In this document: one piece after another, positions 1 through 10,010 of the stretch | How positions within the stretch are numbered: the stretch's first letter is position 1 | How the letters are laid out: the number at the start of each line of letters is the position of its first letter | Source: Cupriavidus sp. WKF15 | Lineage (GTDB): Bacteria > Pseudomonadota > Gammaproteobacteria > Burkholderiales > Burkholderiaceae | NCBI RefSeq assembly: GCF_029278605.1 | Contig: NZ_CP119574.1 | Coordinates: forward strand, 496,001-560,000 | Length of the DNA stretch: 64,000 bases | Direction of reading: 5' to 3' | The notes under the pieces: model-generated | Seen by the model: only the letters and a program-made list of their open reading frames with translations | Database searches by the model: none | Told to the model about the DNA's origin: nothing | Made by a program: the position numbers and the translations under genes

Positions 1-1622
1 CATTCCAGGCTGCGGCCATCCCACGGATCCCCGGTCAGGTCCCGATTCTGGTTGCGATCGCGGATGCTGACGGCAAGCTGCACGATCATGGCCAGGATGC
101 CGGCGGCGATCACGAACGCACCAATCAGCGCGACCACGAGGTAGGGGTGCCAGTCGACGTTGGCATAGTGGTTCATCCGCCGGGTCATGCCCTTGAAGCC
201 CAGTACGTAGAGCGGCATGAATGCCAGGAAGAAGCCGGTCAGCCAGCACCAGAACGACACCTTGCCCCAGAACTCATTGAGCTTGAAGCCGAACACCTTG
301 GGGAACCAGAAACTGATCGCGGCCAGGCAGCCAAAGAGCACACCACCGATGATCACGTTATGGAAATGGGCTACTAGGAACAGGCTGTTGTGCAGTACGA
401 AGTCGGCGCCCGGCACTGCCAGCAGCACGCCGGTCATGCCGCCTACGGCAAAGGTCACCATAAAGCCGATAGTCCACATCGTCGAGGTGTGGAAGCGGAT
501 CCGGCCCCGGTACATGGTGAACAGCCAGTTGAACAGTTTCACCCCTGTGGGAATCGAGATGATGGAGGTCATGATGCCGAAGAAGGCATTGACGTTCGCG
601 CCCGAGCCCATGGTGAAGAAATGGTGCAGCCAGACGAAGAACGACAGCACGCCGATCGAGGAGGTGGCGTAGACCATCGACTTGTAGCCGAACAGCGGCT
701 TGCGCGAAAACGTCGCAATGATCTCGGAGAAGGCCCCGAATGCCGGCAGGATCAGGACGTAGACCTCCGGATGGCCCCAGACCCAGATCAGGTTCACGTA
801 CATCATGGCGTTGCCGCCGAGCTCATTGGTAAAGAAATGCATGCCGAGATAGCGGTCGGCCGTGAGCAGGGCGAGCGTGGCAGTCAGTACCGGAAAGATC
901 GCGACGATCAGGATGTTGGTGATCAGGGCGGTCCAGGTGAAAACCGGCATCTTCATCAGGTCCAGGCCCGGCGCGCGCATGCGCAGAATGGTGACGATGA
1001 AGTTGATGCCCGTCAGCGTGGTGCCCAGCCCGGATATCTGCAGTGACCAGATGTAGTAATCAACGCCGGTCGTCGGGCTGTAGCCGAGTTCGGACAAGGG
1101 CGGGTAGGCCACCCAGCCGGTGGCCGCGAAGTCGCCGACAAACATCGACAGCATCACCAGCACTGCGCCCATCGCCGACATCCAGAAGCTCAGCGAGTTG
1201 ACGAACGGGAAGGCGACGTCGCGCGCGCCGATCTGCAGCGGCACAATGACGTTCATCAGGCCCAGCACCAGAGGCGTGGCCACGAAGAAGATCATGATCA
1301 CGCCGTGGGCCGTGAAGATCTGGTCGTAGTGATGCGGGGGCAGGTATCCAGCGGCATCGCCATACGCGATGGCCTGCTGCGCACGCATCATGATGGCGTC
1401 GGCAAAGCCGCGCAGCAGCATCACCAGCGCCAGGATGATATACATGACGCCGACCTTCTTATGGTCGACGGAGCAGATCCATTCGTTCCACAGGTACTTC
1501 CACTTGCCGAAGTACGTGATGGCGCCCATCAATGCCGTGCCCAGCACGATCACGGCTGCCAGCGTCCCCATGATGATCGGCTCATGCGTGGGGATGGCTT
1601 CAAGATTGAGTTTTCCAAGCAT
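1..1622 (-). CDS. cyoB: Cytochrome bo3-type ubiquinol oxidase subunit I (partial)
   Basis: Subunit I of the inner-membrane quinol oxidase that oxidises ubiquinol, reduces O2 to water and pumps protons. About 540 codons are present; the C-terminal part (family about 660 residues) runs off the left edge. Heme ligands H106, H419 and H421, CuB ligands H284, H333 and H334 and the cross-linking Y288 fall at the numbering of E. coli CyoB. Quinol-site residues R71, D75, H98 and Q101 are also present, arguing for a quinol rather than a cytochrome c oxidase. The ATG at 1622 follows the cyoA stop by 1 nt and has GGAGC 6 nt upstream inside the end of cyoA, so translation is probably coupled. Confidence 0.96.
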   Translation of the reverse strand, partial: MLGKLNLEAIPTHEPIIMGTLAAVIVLGTALMGAITYFGKWKYLWNEWICSVDHKKVGVMYIILALVMLLRGFADAIMMRAQQAIAYGDAAGYLPPHHYDQIFTAHGVIMIFFVATPLVLGLMNVIVPLQIGARDVAFPFVNSLSFWMSAMGAVLVMLSMFVGDFAATGWVAYPPLSELGYSPTTGVDYYIWSLQISGLGTTLTGINFIVTILRMRAPGLDLMKMPVFTWTALITNILIVAIFPVLTATLALLTADRYLGMHFFTNELGGNAMMYVNLIWVWGHPEVYVLILPAFGAFSEIIATFSRKPLFGYKSMVYATSSIGVLSFFVWLHHFFTMGSGANVNAFFGIMTSIISIPTGVKLFNWLFTMYRGRIRFHTSTMWTIGFMVTFAVGGMTGVLLAVPGADFVLHNSLFLVAHFHNVIIGGVLFGCLAAISFWFPKVFGFKLNEFWGKVSFWCWLTGFFLAFMPLYVLGFKGMTRRMNHYANVDWHPYLVVALIGAFVIAAGILAMIVQLAVSIRDRNQNRDLTGDPWDGRSLE

Positions 1623-1623
1623 C

Positions 1624-2616
1624 TTATTGCTCCGTCCGTCCAGGCTGCGCTGTCGGCACGCGCTGGAAGGCCTGCAGAGATTCGAGTGTGTCCGTGCGGC
1701 AGATCTGGCCGCTTGCCTGCATGTATTTGTCCGCGACCTGCTCGAACAGCTTCGGCGCGACGGCGGCGTAGAGCGTGATGGGGTCTTTGCTGCTTGGCTG
1801 TTCCAGCGTGCGGTAGGTCTTCAGGTCGAGTGCCTGGGACGAATTGCGGGCGGCCTGTATCCAGGCATCGAAATCCTCGCGCAAGACCGCCAAAGTCTTG
1901 AAGTGCATGTCTGAGAAGCCGGGGCCGCTGTAGGCTGCCGACTGACCGAGATAGACGCCGGGCGTGTCAGCGATCAGGTGCAGGCGCGTCTGCATCCCCG
2001 CCATGGCATAGACCATGCTGCCTAGTTGCGGAATGAAGAACGAGTTCATCATCGATTCCGCGGTCAGACGGAAGTTGATCGGCGTGCCGATGGGAATCGC
2101 GAGCTGATTCAGCGAAGCGACGCCGTACTCAGGGTAAATGAAGAGCCATTTCCAGTTCAGGGCAATCACATCGACCTGAACCGGCTTGACCTGCGACTGC
2201 AGTGGCCGATAAGGGTCGAGCTTGTGCGTCGAGTGCCAGATCAGCACGGCCAGGCAGGCAACGATCACGCAGGGAATGCTCCAGACCACGATCTCGATCC
2301 TGGTCGAGTGCGCCCATTTGGGAGCGTAGGCGGCGCGCGTGTTGGTCTCGCGGTAGCGCCAGGCGAACCACAGCGTCAGGACGATCACCGGAATGACGAC
2401 CATCAGCATGACGAACAGGGAGATCAGGATGAGTGATTTCTCCTGCTCGCCGATGCTGCCCTTTGGCGCAAAAAGTTCGAGGTTGCATCCACTAAGCAGC
2501 GCACTGCCAAGCGCTGTCAGCAGAAGCGTGGTGATGCGGGGTGGGATGTTTAAAGCCTTGCGGAGGAGCCGGCCGTGTTGATTCTTCTCTGCCGGCCAGG
2601 CGGTTGGTTTGCGCAT
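1624..2616 (-). CDS. cyoA: Ubiquinol oxidase subunit II lipoprotein
   Basis: Subunit II of the bo3-type oxidase. A basic N-terminus leads into a hydrophobic stretch ending in the lipobox LLSGC, so the mature protein is a lipid-anchored membrane protein with two further transmembrane helices (around [13 protein letters not shown] and [17 protein letters not shown]) and a periplasmic cupredoxin-like domain. The Cys/His cluster of the CuA site is absent, as expected for quinol oxidases. ATG 2616 has AAGG 8 nt upstream; a GTG at 2625 is in frame but has no ribosome site. It heads the operon with cyoB; cyoC and cyoD would lie beyond the left edge. Confidence 0.94.
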   Translation of the reverse strand: MRKPTAWPAEKNQHGRLLRKALNIPPRITTLLLTALGSALLSGCNLELFAPKGSIGEQEKSLILISLFVMLMVVIPVIVLTLWFAWRYRETNTRAAYAPKWAHSTRIEIVVWSIPCVIVACLAVLIWHSTHKLDPYRPLQSQVKPVQVDVIALNWKWLFIYPEYGVASLNQLAIPIGTPINFRLTAESMMNSFFIPQLGSMVYAMAGMQTRLHLIADTPGVYLGQSAAYSGPGFSDMHFKTLAVLREDFDAWIQAARNSSQALDLKTYRTLEQPSSKDPITLYAAVAPKLFEQVADKYMQASGQICRTDTLESLQAFQRVPTAQPGRTEQ

Positions 2617-2705
2617 TTCGGACACCTTGGTTAAGCATCACTGAGGTCTCCTCTGCTACCAACCCAAATGCCGAAAGTGATTAATGCGACAGGATCGGGC
2701 CATAT

Positions 2706-2760
2706 TGTATGGATTCCCGTGATGATGTCTGGCATGCTAATTGAAGACAAAACCCATACA
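2706..2760. promoter_or_regulatory. Divergent promoter region with inverted repeat
   Basis: The 160-nt gap between cyoA (minus) and the MocR gene (plus) must hold both promoters. It contains the inverted pair TGTATGG (2706-2712) and CCATACA (2754-2760), 41 nt apart. MocR-type regulators commonly bind repeats in the divergent promoter next to their own gene, so this is a candidate operator. The binding protein is inferred only. Confidence 0.3.
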
Positions 2761-2777
2761 TCGAGGAAAATTTCGCC

Positions 2778-4169
2778 ATGAGATCCATGCAAGCTGGCAG
2801 CGCTGATTCGATTTGGGATTTAAAGATCACTCTTGGGGGCGGTGCGCGGTATTTGCAGATTGTGGACTTCATCGAGCGGGCGATCGGTGAGGGGCGCCTT
2901 GTGGCCGGGGATCGCGTGCCGCCGCAACGCAATCTCGCCAGCGCGCTTGGTGTGGATCTCACAACTGTGACCCGGGCCTATACGGAGGCCAGGCGGCGGC
3001 AGCTGATCGAAGCCAAGGGTGCGCTCGGGACCTTCATTGCCGCTCCGCGTGCTGAGCTGGCCCAGGTGGTGGACATGAGCATGAATGTGCCGCCGCCGCC
3101 GGGACTGGATTACCAGGACCTGCTGCGGCGTGGCCTGTCGCAGGTCTTGCTACGCAGTGATCCGCATCTGCTGATGACATACCAGTTGGGTGGGGGCAGC
3201 ACAGCGGACAGGGCGGCCGGCGCTATCTGGCTGGCACGGACATTTGGGGGGCACATCGATACCGCGCGGCTCGTCGTCTGCCCGGGTGCGCAGACGGCGC
3301 TGGCTGCCCTGATCCTCGCCAGAACGAGGCCGGGCGATGCGATCGTTACCGAGCCGCTGGCCTACCCCGGGATACGTGCCGCAGCCGCAAGGCTAGGGCG
3401 ACGCGTCGTCGTCGCGAGGTGCGACTACGACGGGATGCTGCCCGGCGCGCTCGAAGCTGCCAGTGCCGAGGGGGTGACCCTGGCTTACCTGAATCCGACT
3501 GCGCAAAACCCGACCACACGTACCATGCCGGTCTCGCGCAGGGCTGAAATTGGCCGCGTCGCCAATCAGTACGACATCACCTTGCTCGAGGACGATCCCT
3601 ACTGGTTGCTGACACCGGACGCACCGCCGCCATTGGCTCATTTTGCGCCGACACGCACTTACTACGTATCCACGCTATCCAAGACGCTGAGCCCGGGATT
3701 GCGCACGGCCTATGTCCTGTTGCCAGAAGGCAGGGGTGGCGACGACCTTCTTGCCGCGATGCGCGCCTTCACCCTGATGGCAGCGCCAATGACGGCGGCG
3801 CTGGCCACGCAATGGATCCATGATGGCTCCGCGGCGCAATTGCTCGATGGCATCCGCACCGAGGCTTTCGCACGATGCGAATTGGCCAATCGGTGGCTGA
3901 GCGGCATCGGGCAACTCCCTCCAAGTGCGATCCATGCATGGCATCGTCTGCCAGATTACTGGTCAACGCATCAGCTAACACAGGCGGCCCTGGCGGAGGA
4001 CCTGAGGGTAACGCCTTCTGATGCATTCTGGGAAGGCTCCAATCCGCCGAATGCAATACGCATTTCGCTGGGCGGCGCCAAGGACCGAGCGCAGTTATCG
4101 CAGGCATTGCGCAAACTGGCAGCATTGTTGGAGCGCAGGCCGACGCCAGGACCGGAACTGGTCGTATAG
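2778..4169 (+). CDS. MocR-family GntR/aminotransferase-like regulator
   Basis: Transcription regulator with an N-terminal GntR-type winged helix (about residues 22-90, including VPPQRNLASALGVDLTTVTRAY) fused to a fold-type I aminotransferase domain. PLP-site residues are visible: N239-P240, D272/D273 in LLEDDPY and the Schiff-base lysine K302 in STLSKTLSPGLR. Length 463 is normal for MocR/PdxR proteins, which use PLP or a precursor as effector. The ATG has GAGGA 10 nt upstream. It is transcribed away from cyoAB, so control of the oxidase is possible but not shown. A second family member lies at 52592-53923. Confidence 0.9.
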   Translation: MRSMQAGSADSIWDLKITLGGGARYLQIVDFIERAIGEGRLVAGDRVPPQRNLASALGVDLTTVTRAYTEARRRQLIEAKGALGTFIAAPRAELAQVVDMSMNVPPPPGLDYQDLLRRGLSQVLLRSDPHLLMTYQLGGGSTADRAAGAIWLARTFGGHIDTARLVVCPGAQTALAALILARTRPGDAIVTEPLAYPGIRAAAARLGRRVVVARCDYDGMLPGALEAASAEGVTLAYLNPTAQNPTTRTMPVSRRAEIGRVANQYDITLLEDDPYWLLTPDAPPPLAHFAPTRTYYVSTLSKTLSPGLRTAYVLLPEGRGGDDLLAAMRAFTLMAAPMTAALATQWIHDGSAAQLLDGIRTEAFARCELANRWLSGIGQLPPSAIHAWHRLPDYWSTHQLTQAALAEDLRVTPSDAFWEGSNPPNAIRISLGGAKDRAQLSQALRKLAALLERRPTPGPELVV

Positions 4170-4716
4170 GGCCGAATGCTGGCGAAGCACTATGCGTGCC
4201 GAGCGGCCGGAGCATCACGCCTTGCCAACGCAGCGTTGATCTTCAACATCAGCTGCTCAAGCCGGGTTTGCAATCAAATTCTTAACTGCAATTAATCGCC
4301 AGCGTCACAAGCCAACACCGTGTATGCGGCCGACGTTCGAATGACTTGGCAAGGCTGGGTGCCGAGGGCCGAAATTGGCCGGGTGCGGCCCGAAGCCGAG
4401 CACAACCGAGCGTTCCCCCTGGACTAGTCCGCGTAGAGCAGAAGATGTTAAGGATTGTTCGACGCCTGCCCACAGGCGCCACCGCCGCTCACTGTCCTGC
4501 AGTCGAGAGCAGGCATCAAACAATCCTTAACAGTCAGAGACGGTCGCGGTTTCGCGGCGGCTATCGGATCGAGATCGGCCATTTTGAGTCAGTCGACTCC
4601 GGATCCTCGATGACCGAGTCGGCCGAAAAGCCGACCTTCGAGTTACGAGGGCGGGCTGGTTCCAATCCTAAGCGGCCCTTCGACCCGGGGCAACCGCCGC
4701 GTCCTGATCAGGACCG
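4170..4716. other. Intergenic region without a convincing gene
   Basis: No frame here has coding character. It holds short complementary GC-rich strings such as GGCCGAAATTGGCC (4369-4382) and GAGTCGGCCGAAAAGCCGACC (about 4616-4636). These resemble the degenerate GAATGACCG-type intergenic sequence found elsewhere in the window. The second could act as a hairpin between the two convergent genes. Confidence 0.4.
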
Positions 4717-6951
4717 TTACGTTTCGCCGAGGGTTCGCTTTGCGGTTTCGTACCCAGACTTCTTGTGACGCTCCACCGTCTGCCAGGAGAAATCATTGTC
4801 GAGGAATAGTGGCTCCCCTTGCTTCCCGTGATTGACGATGCGCGTAATGACCGTCGGCGCGGCATCGCCCATCAGTCGGATAAAGCTCGGACGCTGACGC
4901 AATCGCTCGCAAGTCTCCGGCTCAACGTTTTCCATGATTTCCGCGACCAGATTCCGCAAATCTCCGATCCGCTCTCTGACACGCAGTTCATTGCGCACCC
5001 GCTCCGCGTACACGATCTCATCTCGCCTTAACAGTACCTCCGCAAGATTCCCTGGCAACCGCTGATTATTTGGGAACAGATCGACGATAAACACCCGTTT
5101 GCTGATCTCGCCGCAGCGCTCGTTGATGAACTCAAGAGGCGAATTGCTGACGATGCCAGCATCCCAGTAGTGGCTTTCGCGGATGGTCGTCCAGGGAAAG
5201 GCCGGCGGCAGACTGCCGCTGGCCAGGATGTGATCTACCGTCAGGTCATCCACAAAACTATCAAATACCTCCAGCGTGGCAGTCTCGACATTGACCGTGC
5301 TTACGAACAGGCGAACTGGGCTGTCCTTCAACTTGCTGAAGCTCACATATTTCTCAAGCAAGGCCCGCGCGGGCGTCGTGTCATAGAGACTCGTCCACTG
5401 CCAGGGTGGAGGCAACCACGGCTGCAGCCAGTTTGGCAGAAAGAACCTGGGGGAACCGAGCCAGATGGCCCACCAGGCTGACAGGGACCGACGCCAGGAT
5501 TCGGTCGGCGCGCAAGGGGTGGTAAGCGCAAGCTCATTCCAGAACCCTTCCAGCGCGGCCGAAGCATTGCCCGGATTGCTGGCAATGATCGCGCCGTTGA
5601 ACGCGCCGATCGAGACTCCCGCAATGACATCTGGACGGATGGCTGCCTCATCAAGGGCCTTCATCACCCCACATTCGAAGGCACCCAGGGCACCCCCGCC
5701 TTGCAGAATCAATACGGTCTGGCTTGGGATGCTGTCCAACGGAAACTGCGCGTCCGCAAGCCTGCCCTTGATTGCGCCTAGGTTGGTGCGATGACGAATC
5801 AGTAATTCCGCCGCCAGCGTCTCGCTGGCCGGTCTTCCCATCGAAAAGCAGGCACGCAAGACATCCTTTTCGATATACAAGAGCGCGAAAGATCCATCCT
5901 CGAGCGAGCCACGGCTGATGCGTTCGTGAGTCGCCTTGACCGAACCCAGGAAATTGAAACTGAGGTCGAGAATATTGCAGAAGAAGTAGGACACCTCCTC
6001 ATAGGCCAGGCGCTGCCCCATCATGTTCCGCGCCGCCAGCCTGCCCTGCTTGACTGCATTATCCCAGTGTTCAACCCGACGCTGTGCCTTGAATACGATG
6101 TCATAGAAGCTGGCGACATCGCCGGCCGCGAAGATACCGGGCACATTCGTCTCGAGATGCTCGCTGACCACAATGCCGTCATCGACCGTGATGTTGGTGC
6201 CGCGCAAAAACTCAGTCGCCGGCGAGACACCGATCGCAACAACTGCCAGATCGCATGGCAATGCTTCGCCGGACTGCGTCAGGAGTGCCTCGACGTGGCT
6301 GGTACCCAGGAAGCCCGTTACCGCATCTCCTGTGCGAACCTCAATCCCGCGCGACTCGCAATGGCGAGTGAAGAACCCAGACAGCTCGGGCGCCTCAAGC
6401 TGGGACAGAAGACTGTCTTTCTGTTCGAGCAGTACGACGCTAATCCCGAGGCGGGCCAATGTTGTCGCGATTTCGATGCCGAGGAAGCTGCCGCCGATGA
6501 CCGCCACTCGTTTGATACCTGCGGCGGCTAGCCTGAGCGTACTTGCATCCGATGAGGTATGCAGATAGTGGATGCCGTCGAGTTCCGCACCCGGAACCGC
6601 CAGCCGATTCGGCCTCGTTCCAGTTGCGATCAGGAGTTTGCCGAAATGGATGTCCCCGGAGCGATCCGTATGCACGAGCCTGTTCGCTGTATCAATGCCG
6701 GTTGCGCGGGTGCCAAGCATCAGATCGATCGCATTCTCCCGGTAATAAGCTTCACCATGGATCAGCAAACTCTTGTCGGGCTGTGGCCCGAGAAGTACCT
6801 GCTTCGACAGATATGTGTGCCCATAAGGCGAACAATCCTCGCCCGAGATCAGCAGAATGGTGCCGGTCGCACCTTCGGCCCGTAGTGTTTCGGCAGCACT
6901 GACACTCGCCTGCCCGCCACCGAGCAGCACAATATCGAAATGCCTTTGCAT
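4717..6951 (-). CDS. FAD/NAD(P) oxidoreductase fused to patatin-like phospholipase
   Basis: A 744-residue two-domain protein. Residues 1-400 resemble ferredoxin/rubredoxin reductase-type flavoproteins: FAD-binding LLGGGQAS (9-16), a second Rossmann motif VIGGSFLG (151-158) and the FAD-site GIFAAGDVA (272-280). Residues about 411-744 are a patatin domain: oxyanion loop GGGALGAFE (418-426), nucleophile elbow GVSIG with Ser447, and catalytic Asp597 in DAG. All catalytic landmarks of both halves are intact. ATG 6951 is chosen because GGAGG sits 4 nt upstream; an in-frame upstream extension to 7146 is Arg/Ala-rich and unlikely. The join is in one frame with no sign of a shift. Substrate unknown; coupling of redox state to lipid hydrolysis is speculation. 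Confidence 0.88.
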   Translation of the reverse strand: MQRHFDIVLLGGGQASVSAAETLRAEGATGTILLISGEDCSPYGHTYLSKQVLLGPQPDKSLLIHGEAYYRENAIDLMLGTRATGIDTANRLVHTDRSGDIHFGKLLIATGTRPNRLAVPGAELDGIHYLHTSSDASTLRLAAAGIKRVAVIGGSFLGIEIATTLARLGISVVLLEQKDSLLSQLEAPELSGFFTRHCESRGIEVRTGDAVTGFLGTSHVEALLTQSGEALPCDLAVVAIGVSPATEFLRGTNITVDDGIVVSEHLETNVPGIFAAGDVASFYDIVFKAQRRVEHWDNAVKQGRLAARNMMGQRLAYEEVSYFFCNILDLSFNFLGSVKATHERISRGSLEDGSFALLYIEKDVLRACFSMGRPASETLAAELLIRHRTNLGAIKGRLADAQFPLDSIPSQTVLILQGGGALGAFECGVMKALDEAAIRPDVIAGVSIGAFNGAIIASNPGNASAALEGFWNELALTTPCAPTESWRRSLSAWWAIWLGSPRFFLPNWLQPWLPPPWQWTSLYDTTPARALLEKYVSFSKLKDSPVRLFVSTVNVETATLEVFDSFVDDLTVDHILASGSLPPAFPWTTIRESHYWDAGIVSNSPLEFINERCGEISKRVFIVDLFPNNQRLPGNLAEVLLRRDEIVYAERVRNELRVRERIGDLRNLVAEIMENVEPETCERLRQRPSFIRLMGDAAPTVITRIVNHGKQGEPLFLDNDFSWQTVERHKKSGYETAKRTLGET

Positions 6952-7630
6952 TCGTCCTCCGTTTGCTCTTGCTTCGAGGCAAAGATTGGTCGGTGTCGAT
7001 TCTAAGATACTTTGGGCGCCTGTCGCCTGGATCGCCGAAGTTGCCGCGGGAGTTTTCCGGGAGGTAACTGGAGGCAGAGTGTTGCAAGCAGCGCATGGTC
7101 TGGCGCGGCGGGGCCGGGAGGCACTCGCATGAGCGCGTGCACACACGGACCGCCGCCCATTTCTTCAAATGCACTAGGACAATCGCCGAGTCCCTTCAAT
7201 CCACTTCGACAAGGACAAGACGCAGGCTTCGATGCAGTGCATCGCCGATTTGCTCTTGGCTGGAGCGGTCGCTGTGGCCTTCGAAGGCGCAGCCTAAGCG
7301 ACGTCGATTTCCTGCGGTGCTACCCGGATGAGGGCTTGTTGCGTCATGCGACCCCCAAGTCCTCGAAGCGCATTTGGTCGAGGGTGAACGGACAATCGTA
7401 AGTTCTAAAGGGGCTGGTGCCGGCTCGCGCCAGCAGGTTGCTGCCGCGCCGCCAGCGCCGCTTCCAACTGGCCAACCTGGCTGGCCAACTCCCTAGTCGG
7501 CAGCAGCCCGCCTTGTAGGGAGGGTGATTATTGCGACTCATTTTCGGCGGGGGTTGCGGTCGACGGCTGTCCCCCTCTACTATTGATAAGTGCTGAAAAC
7601 GCACGACACTAGCCAGACAGTGCGCGTTGC
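6952..7630. other. 680-nt gap without a recognised gene
   Basis: Lies between two divergent genes and so must contain the promoters of the fusion gene (leftward) and the histidine kinase (rightward). Several short open frames exist on both strands, but none has a ribosome site or a protein-like composition. Confidence 0.4.
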
Positions 7631-9361
7631 ATGACCAACCCTTTCGCCCCCAAAGGCAAGGCCCGGCCGCCATCGTCCAGAAAAGCGCCTCCGCTTGCTA
7701 TCGATTTTGCGATTGGCAGTGGTGCAGTCGTGCTTTGCATCGCGCTGGCTTACCTCGTTCGGGTCACCGCCGAACGGTACCCCCAGATTCTGGCACCGTT
7801 AATACCCATGCTGGGGGCGGGCCTCGGGCTCGTGGTTGGTCTCTACTGGATCCGGCTCAGGCGCGCCACCGGAGACGGTCTTCAGAGTGTGAAGGAAAGC
7901 GAGGCGCGGATGGCGGCGATCATCCGCTCTTCCGTGGAAGCAATCATCACTGTGGACAGCGACCAGCGCGTCGTGCTGTTCAATCCAATGGCCGAGGCCT
8001 TGTTCGCGTGGCCTGCCCAACTCGCGATTGGCCGCCCGCTCGGCGATTTCATTCCCGAGCGGTTCCGGGCTGCGCATGAGGAGCACGTGCGCCGGTTTGG
8101 TATCACGGGGGTGTCGGATCGCCAGATGGGACGTCAACGAGCCCTCTACGCCTTGCGGCGAGACGGCAGCGAATTCCCAATCGAAGCGTCCATCTCGCAA
8201 ACGGCGGAGGGAGGCACCAAGCTGTATACGGTGATGCTGCGCGATATCACCGAACGCGCACGTGCTGATGAGGCGCTGCGGAGCAGTCTGCAGCGCGTGA
8301 AGGAAAGCGAGGCGCGCTTGCGGGGTATCATCCGCTCGTCCATGGAGGCGATCATCACGGTGGACAGCAACCAGCGCGTCCTGCTGTTCAATCCAATGGC
8401 CGAGAGCTTGTTTGGCTGGCCTGCCGAACTCGCGATTGGCCGCCCGCTCGGCGATTTCATTCCCCAGCGCTTCCGCGCCTCCCATGAAGAGCATGTGCGC
8501 CGGTTCGGCATCACCGGTGTGTCCGAGCGCCAGATGGGACGTCAACGGGCACTCCATGCCTTGCGTCGGGACGGCAGCGAATTCCCGATCGAGGCGTCCA
8601 TCTCGCAAACCATTGACGGTGGCACCAAGCTGTACACGGTGATGCTGCGCGACATCACCGAACGCGTACGTGCTGACGAGGCCCTGCGGCGTTCGCGCGA
8701 GGAGCTGCAGCAGCTCTCTGGTAGCGTTCTCTCCATACGCGAGGAGGAAAAGCGACGCGTTGCGCGCGAACTCCATGATGACCTGGGCCAGCGGCTCAGC
8801 GCACTGAAGATGGACACGTCCATGCTTCGCGCCGACATGAAGGACGGCCGTGAAGCTGCAGACCTCCTTCAGGAGATGGATGCCATGGACGAAGTCATCG
8901 ACGACGCCGTAGCCTCGGTTCGCCGCATTGCCAGTGACCTGCGACCGGCCCTGCTCGACGAACTGGGCATGCTGCCCGCCATCGAATGGCTGGCCAACGA
9001 TTTTGCCAACCGGTACGGATTGGCGGTAAGCGTCGACGGCGTCGATGCGGAAGTTCCGGAGCAAACGGCAATCGCCATGTTCCGTATTGCCCAGGAGGCT
9101 TTGAGCAATGTCATCCGGCATGCCGATGCAACGGCCGTACAGATCCACCTTACCGAGAAAGAGAGTCAGATAGAACTGCAGATACAAGACGATGGTGTGG
9201 GTTGGGACAAGCAACCTTCCGGGGCCGGGCCGCGCAAGTCGCTGGGCCTGCTCGGCATCCGGGAGCGGGCGCGCCTCCTGGGTGGTGCCGTCTCGATCGA
9301 TAGCACCCCTGGAAAGGGATTTTGCCTGATGGTACAAGTCCCCCAGGTCAAGGAGACTTAA
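7631..9361 (+). CDS. Sensor histidine kinase with two PAS domains
   Basis: NarX/DegS-type kinase of 576 residues. A hydrophobic N-terminus holds two membrane helices (about 27-46 and 54-74). PAS domains follow at about 92-215 and 228-351, then a HisKA_3 dimerisation domain with phospho-acceptor H382 in RELHDDLGQ, and a HATPase domain with DDGVGWD and the G-box LGLLGIRERA. The two PAS units are nearly identical in protein and DNA (see tandem repeat). The partner regulator follows by 1 nt, so the two form an operon. The signal is unknown; the PAS domains could bind heme, flavin or a small molecule. Confidence 0.92.
   Translation: MTNPFAPKGKARPPSSRKAPPLAIDFAIGSGAVVLCIALAYLVRVTAERYPQILAPLIPMLGAGLGLVVGLYWIRLRRATGDGLQSVKESEARMAAIIRSSVEAIITVDSDQRVVLFNPMAEALFAWPAQLAIGRPLGDFIPERFRAAHEEHVRRFGITGVSDRQMGRQRALYALRRDGSEFPIEASISQTAEGGTKLYTVMLRDITERARADEALRSSLQRVKESEARLRGIIRSSMEAIITVDSNQRVLLFNPMAESLFGWPAELAIGRPLGDFIPQRFRASHEEHVRRFGITGVSERQMGRQRALHALRRDGSEFPIEASISQTIDGGTKLYTVMLRDITERVRADEALRRSREELQQLSGSVLSIREEEKRRVARELHDDLGQRLSALKMDTSMLRADMKDGREAADLLQEMDAMDEVIDDAVASVRRIASDLRPALLDELGMLPAIEWLANDFANRYGLAVSVDGVDAEVPEQTAIAMFRIAQEALSNVIRHADATAVQIHLTEKESQIELQIQDDGVGWDKQPSGAGPRKSLGLLGIRERARLLGGAVSIDSTPGKGFCLMVQVPQVKET
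7889..8704 (+). repeat. In-frame tandem duplication, 408-bp unit, encoding the PAS domains
   Basis: Unit 1 (7889-8296) and unit 2 (8297-8704) both begin GTGAAGGAAAGCGAGGCGCG. They match through almost their full length, with scattered differences that are mostly silent or conservative. The offset is exactly 136 codons. The unit includes the linker helix (VKESEAR) and the domain-end motif RDITER, so one whole PAS module plus linker was copied. Confidence 0.95.
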
Positions 9362-9362
9362 C

Positions 9363-10010
9363 GTGGTACGTGTCATGATTGCCGACGATCACGCATTGGT
9401 CCGCGACGGGCTCAGGCAGATCCTCGAGCGAGCCGGCAAGTTCGAGGTCGTCGCCGAAGCTGCGGACGGGGCGCAGGTCCTTTCTCTGGTGCGCGATTGC
9501 AGCCCGCAGGTGATGTTACTCGACCTCTCCATGCCGGGACGCAGCGGGTTGGAACTGATTCGTCTGTTGCGGGACGAGCAGCCGGCGTTGCGCATTCTCG
9601 TGCTTACCATGCATGCGGAGGCACAATACATTGTTCGCGCTTTCCAGGCGGGGGCTGCCGGCTACCTGACCAAGGAAAGCGCCGCGAATGAAGTGGTCGC
9701 CGCCATTAGTCAGGTAGCCAATGGCAGCACCTATGTCAGCCCGGCCATCGCAGGAAAACTCGCGACGAGTTTGCGGGATCAACATGACGAGGCGCCTCAC
9801 CTGCACTTGTCCGACCGCGAACTGGAGGTCTATCGCCGTCTGGTCCTGGGCGAGTCGCTGACGGCCATCGCGGCGGCGCTGTGTGTGAGCGCCAAGACCG
9901 TCAGTACCTACAAGATGCGCCTGATGGAGAAAATGGATATGTCAAGCGAAGCCGCGCTGGTACGGTATGCCCTGCACCATCATTTGTTTGGCGAGGACGA
10001 GGACCTTTAA
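9363..10010 (+). CDS. NarL/FixJ-family response regulator
   Basis: Cognate regulator of the preceding kinase. The receiver domain (1-120) has the acidic pair D8-D9, phospho-acceptor D54 in MLLDLSMPG and conserved K104. A LuxR-type helix-turn-helix follows at the C-terminus (LSDRELEVYRRLVLGESLTAIA..VSAKTVSTY). It begins with GTG at 9363, 1 nt after the kinase stop, so it is co-translated. Length 215 is typical. Targets unknown. Confidence 0.94.
   Translation: MVRVMIADDHALVRDGLRQILERAGKFEVVAEAADGAQVLSLVRDCSPQVMLLDLSMPGRSGLELIRLLRDEQPALRILVLTMHAEAQYIVRAFQAGAAGYLTKESAANEVVAAISQVANGSTYVSPAIAGKLATSLRDQHDEAPHLHLSDRELEVYRRLVLGESLTAIAAALCVSAKTVSTYKMRLMEKMDMSSEAALVRYALHHHLFGEDEDL

Noticed and set aside
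147..2436. Plus-strand frames opposite cyoA and cyoB
   Set aside because: They are antisense to genes whose catalytic residues are fully conserved; composition is typical of high-GC shadows.
4346..4768. A 140-residue plus-strand frame between the MocR gene and the fusion gene
   Set aside because: Composition not protein-like, overlaps the 3' end of the fusion gene and covers a degenerate repeat.
6952..7146. A 65-residue N-terminal extension of the fusion protein
   Set aside because: Ala/Arg/Pro-rich with no ribosome site, whereas ATG 6951 follows GGAGG and begins directly at the FAD-binding strand.
7889..8704. Repeated sequence considered as a CRISPR or satellite array
   Set aside because: Only two long units, in frame, coding for PAS domains.
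7799..9376. A 525-residue open frame antisense to the histidine kinase
   Set aside because: It mirrors the high-GC codon use of the kinase, repeats with the PAS duplication, has no ribosome site and has no protein-like motif.
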